Virus record (IMG/VR): IMGVR_UViG_3300031539_000091 | Coordinates: 1 to 43,537 of that record | DNA: 43,537 bases | Direction: 5' to 3' (one strand) | Source of the DNA: a virus | Shown: one piece after another, positions 43,420-43,537 of the stretch | Numbering within the stretch: position 1 is the stretch's first letter | Layout: each line of letters begins with the position of its first letter | Translations under genes and position numbers: made by a program | The notes under the pieces: model-generated | Databases searched by the model: none | Told to the model about the DNA's origin: nothing | What the model saw: only the letters and a program-made list of their open reading frames with translations

Positions 43420-43537
43420 TTTGAACCTCCCTTATATTGTTCACAACGAAAACTAAATTTATGTAAGTTAAACGTTTTACTCTCTTTTTTCAGTTTCTTA
43501 TAGCTGTTCATAACTTTTGTGCCAGCTTCGGTGCATT
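43416..43537 (-). CDS. C-terminal end of a gene cut by the window edge
   Basis: An open frame enters from the right edge (CTEAGTKVMNSYKKLKKESK) and ends SFRCEQYKGGSK, its TGA overlapping the next ATG. The alternative is a 31-aa gene from the internal ATG at 43511. Lys-rich; product unknown. Confidence 0.45.
   Translation of the reverse strand, partial: CTEAGTKVMNSYKKLKKESKTFNLHKFSFRCEQYKGGSK

Noticed and set aside
1-43537. CRISPR array, insertion sequence or integrase attachment site
   Set aside because: No regularly spaced repeats, no transposase or integrase motif and no terminal inverted repeats were seen. The ten-copy motif is dispersed and lies near promoters.

Overview
The window is part of a large AT-rich bacteriophage genome of the T4-like superfamily, probably infecting a bacterium whose own tmRNA is two-piece (alphaproteobacteria are my best guess, an inference). 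The phage assignment rests on tightly packed, mostly overlapping small genes, an ATP-dependent DNA ligase, a tail-fibre-like protein with internal duplication, T4-type late promoter sequences (TATAAATA / AATAAATA) just upstream of start codons, and short N-terminal peptides that look like T4 prohead-protease sites. Most genes are on the minus strand. Plus-strand genes lie at 6.5-7.8 kb, 8.5-11.6 kb and 27.8 kb.

Layout. 0-4.4 kb: small unknown genes, a winged-helix protein and DNA ligase. 4.4-4.7 kb: a circularly permuted (two-piece) tmRNA gene, the standout of the window. It has a 14-codon tag (ANDSAYFEDLRLAA), an alanine-type acceptor stem with G3.U, and an inverted repeat joining the two pieces. 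4.7-6.5 kb: five coupled small membrane proteins. 6.5-9.6 kb: a late cassette (nucleotidyltransferase, P-loop kinase, ADP-ribosyltransferase-like protein) whose products carry putative head-targeting/cleavage peptides, suggesting proteins injected with the DNA. 9.6-11.6 kb: a B12-type radical SAM enzyme. 11.5-16.7 kb: small early-type genes, a GIY-YIG-like nuclease and a HAD-like protein. 16.8-20.6 kb: two PP-loop (asparagine-synthetase-like) enzymes around a TRAP solute-binding protein without a signal peptide. 20.6-24.1 kb: tiny membrane and zinc-binding proteins, a SWIM protein and a SleB-type wall hydrolase. 24.2-34.7 kb: a second nucleotidyltransferase, a papain-like amidase, a 2OG-type hydroxylase, a SprT-like protease, sulfotransferase, tail fibre, methyltransferase, lipase-like hydrolase, UDP-sugar dehydrogenase and glycosyltransferase. 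34.7-36.1 kb: an exonuclease and a glycine-zipper lipoprotein. 36.2-42.0 kb: an operon with methyltransferase, two 2OG-Fe(II) oxygenases, GNAT, B12-type radical SAM and fatty-acid desaturase. 42.0-43.5 kb: a GC-rich cassette of small repeated genes.

Regulation. The minus-strand units begin at near-consensus sigma-70 promoters (17-bp spacers, often extended -10). Three or four of these place the start codon exactly 6 nt after the -10 box, implying leaderless mRNAs. A recurring 13-bp sequence (consensus TAAGTSNTTGATT) occurs ten times, usually at the head of these units and in either orientation. Structural and modification genes more often follow T4-type late promoters. The working picture is a phage with its own ribosome-rescue RNA, proteins delivered with the DNA, and an unusually rich set of modification enzymes next to tail and surface genes.

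Functions are read from motifs by eye. No database search was possible. The only gene-free stretch over 300 bp (4352-4715) is filled by the tmRNA gene.
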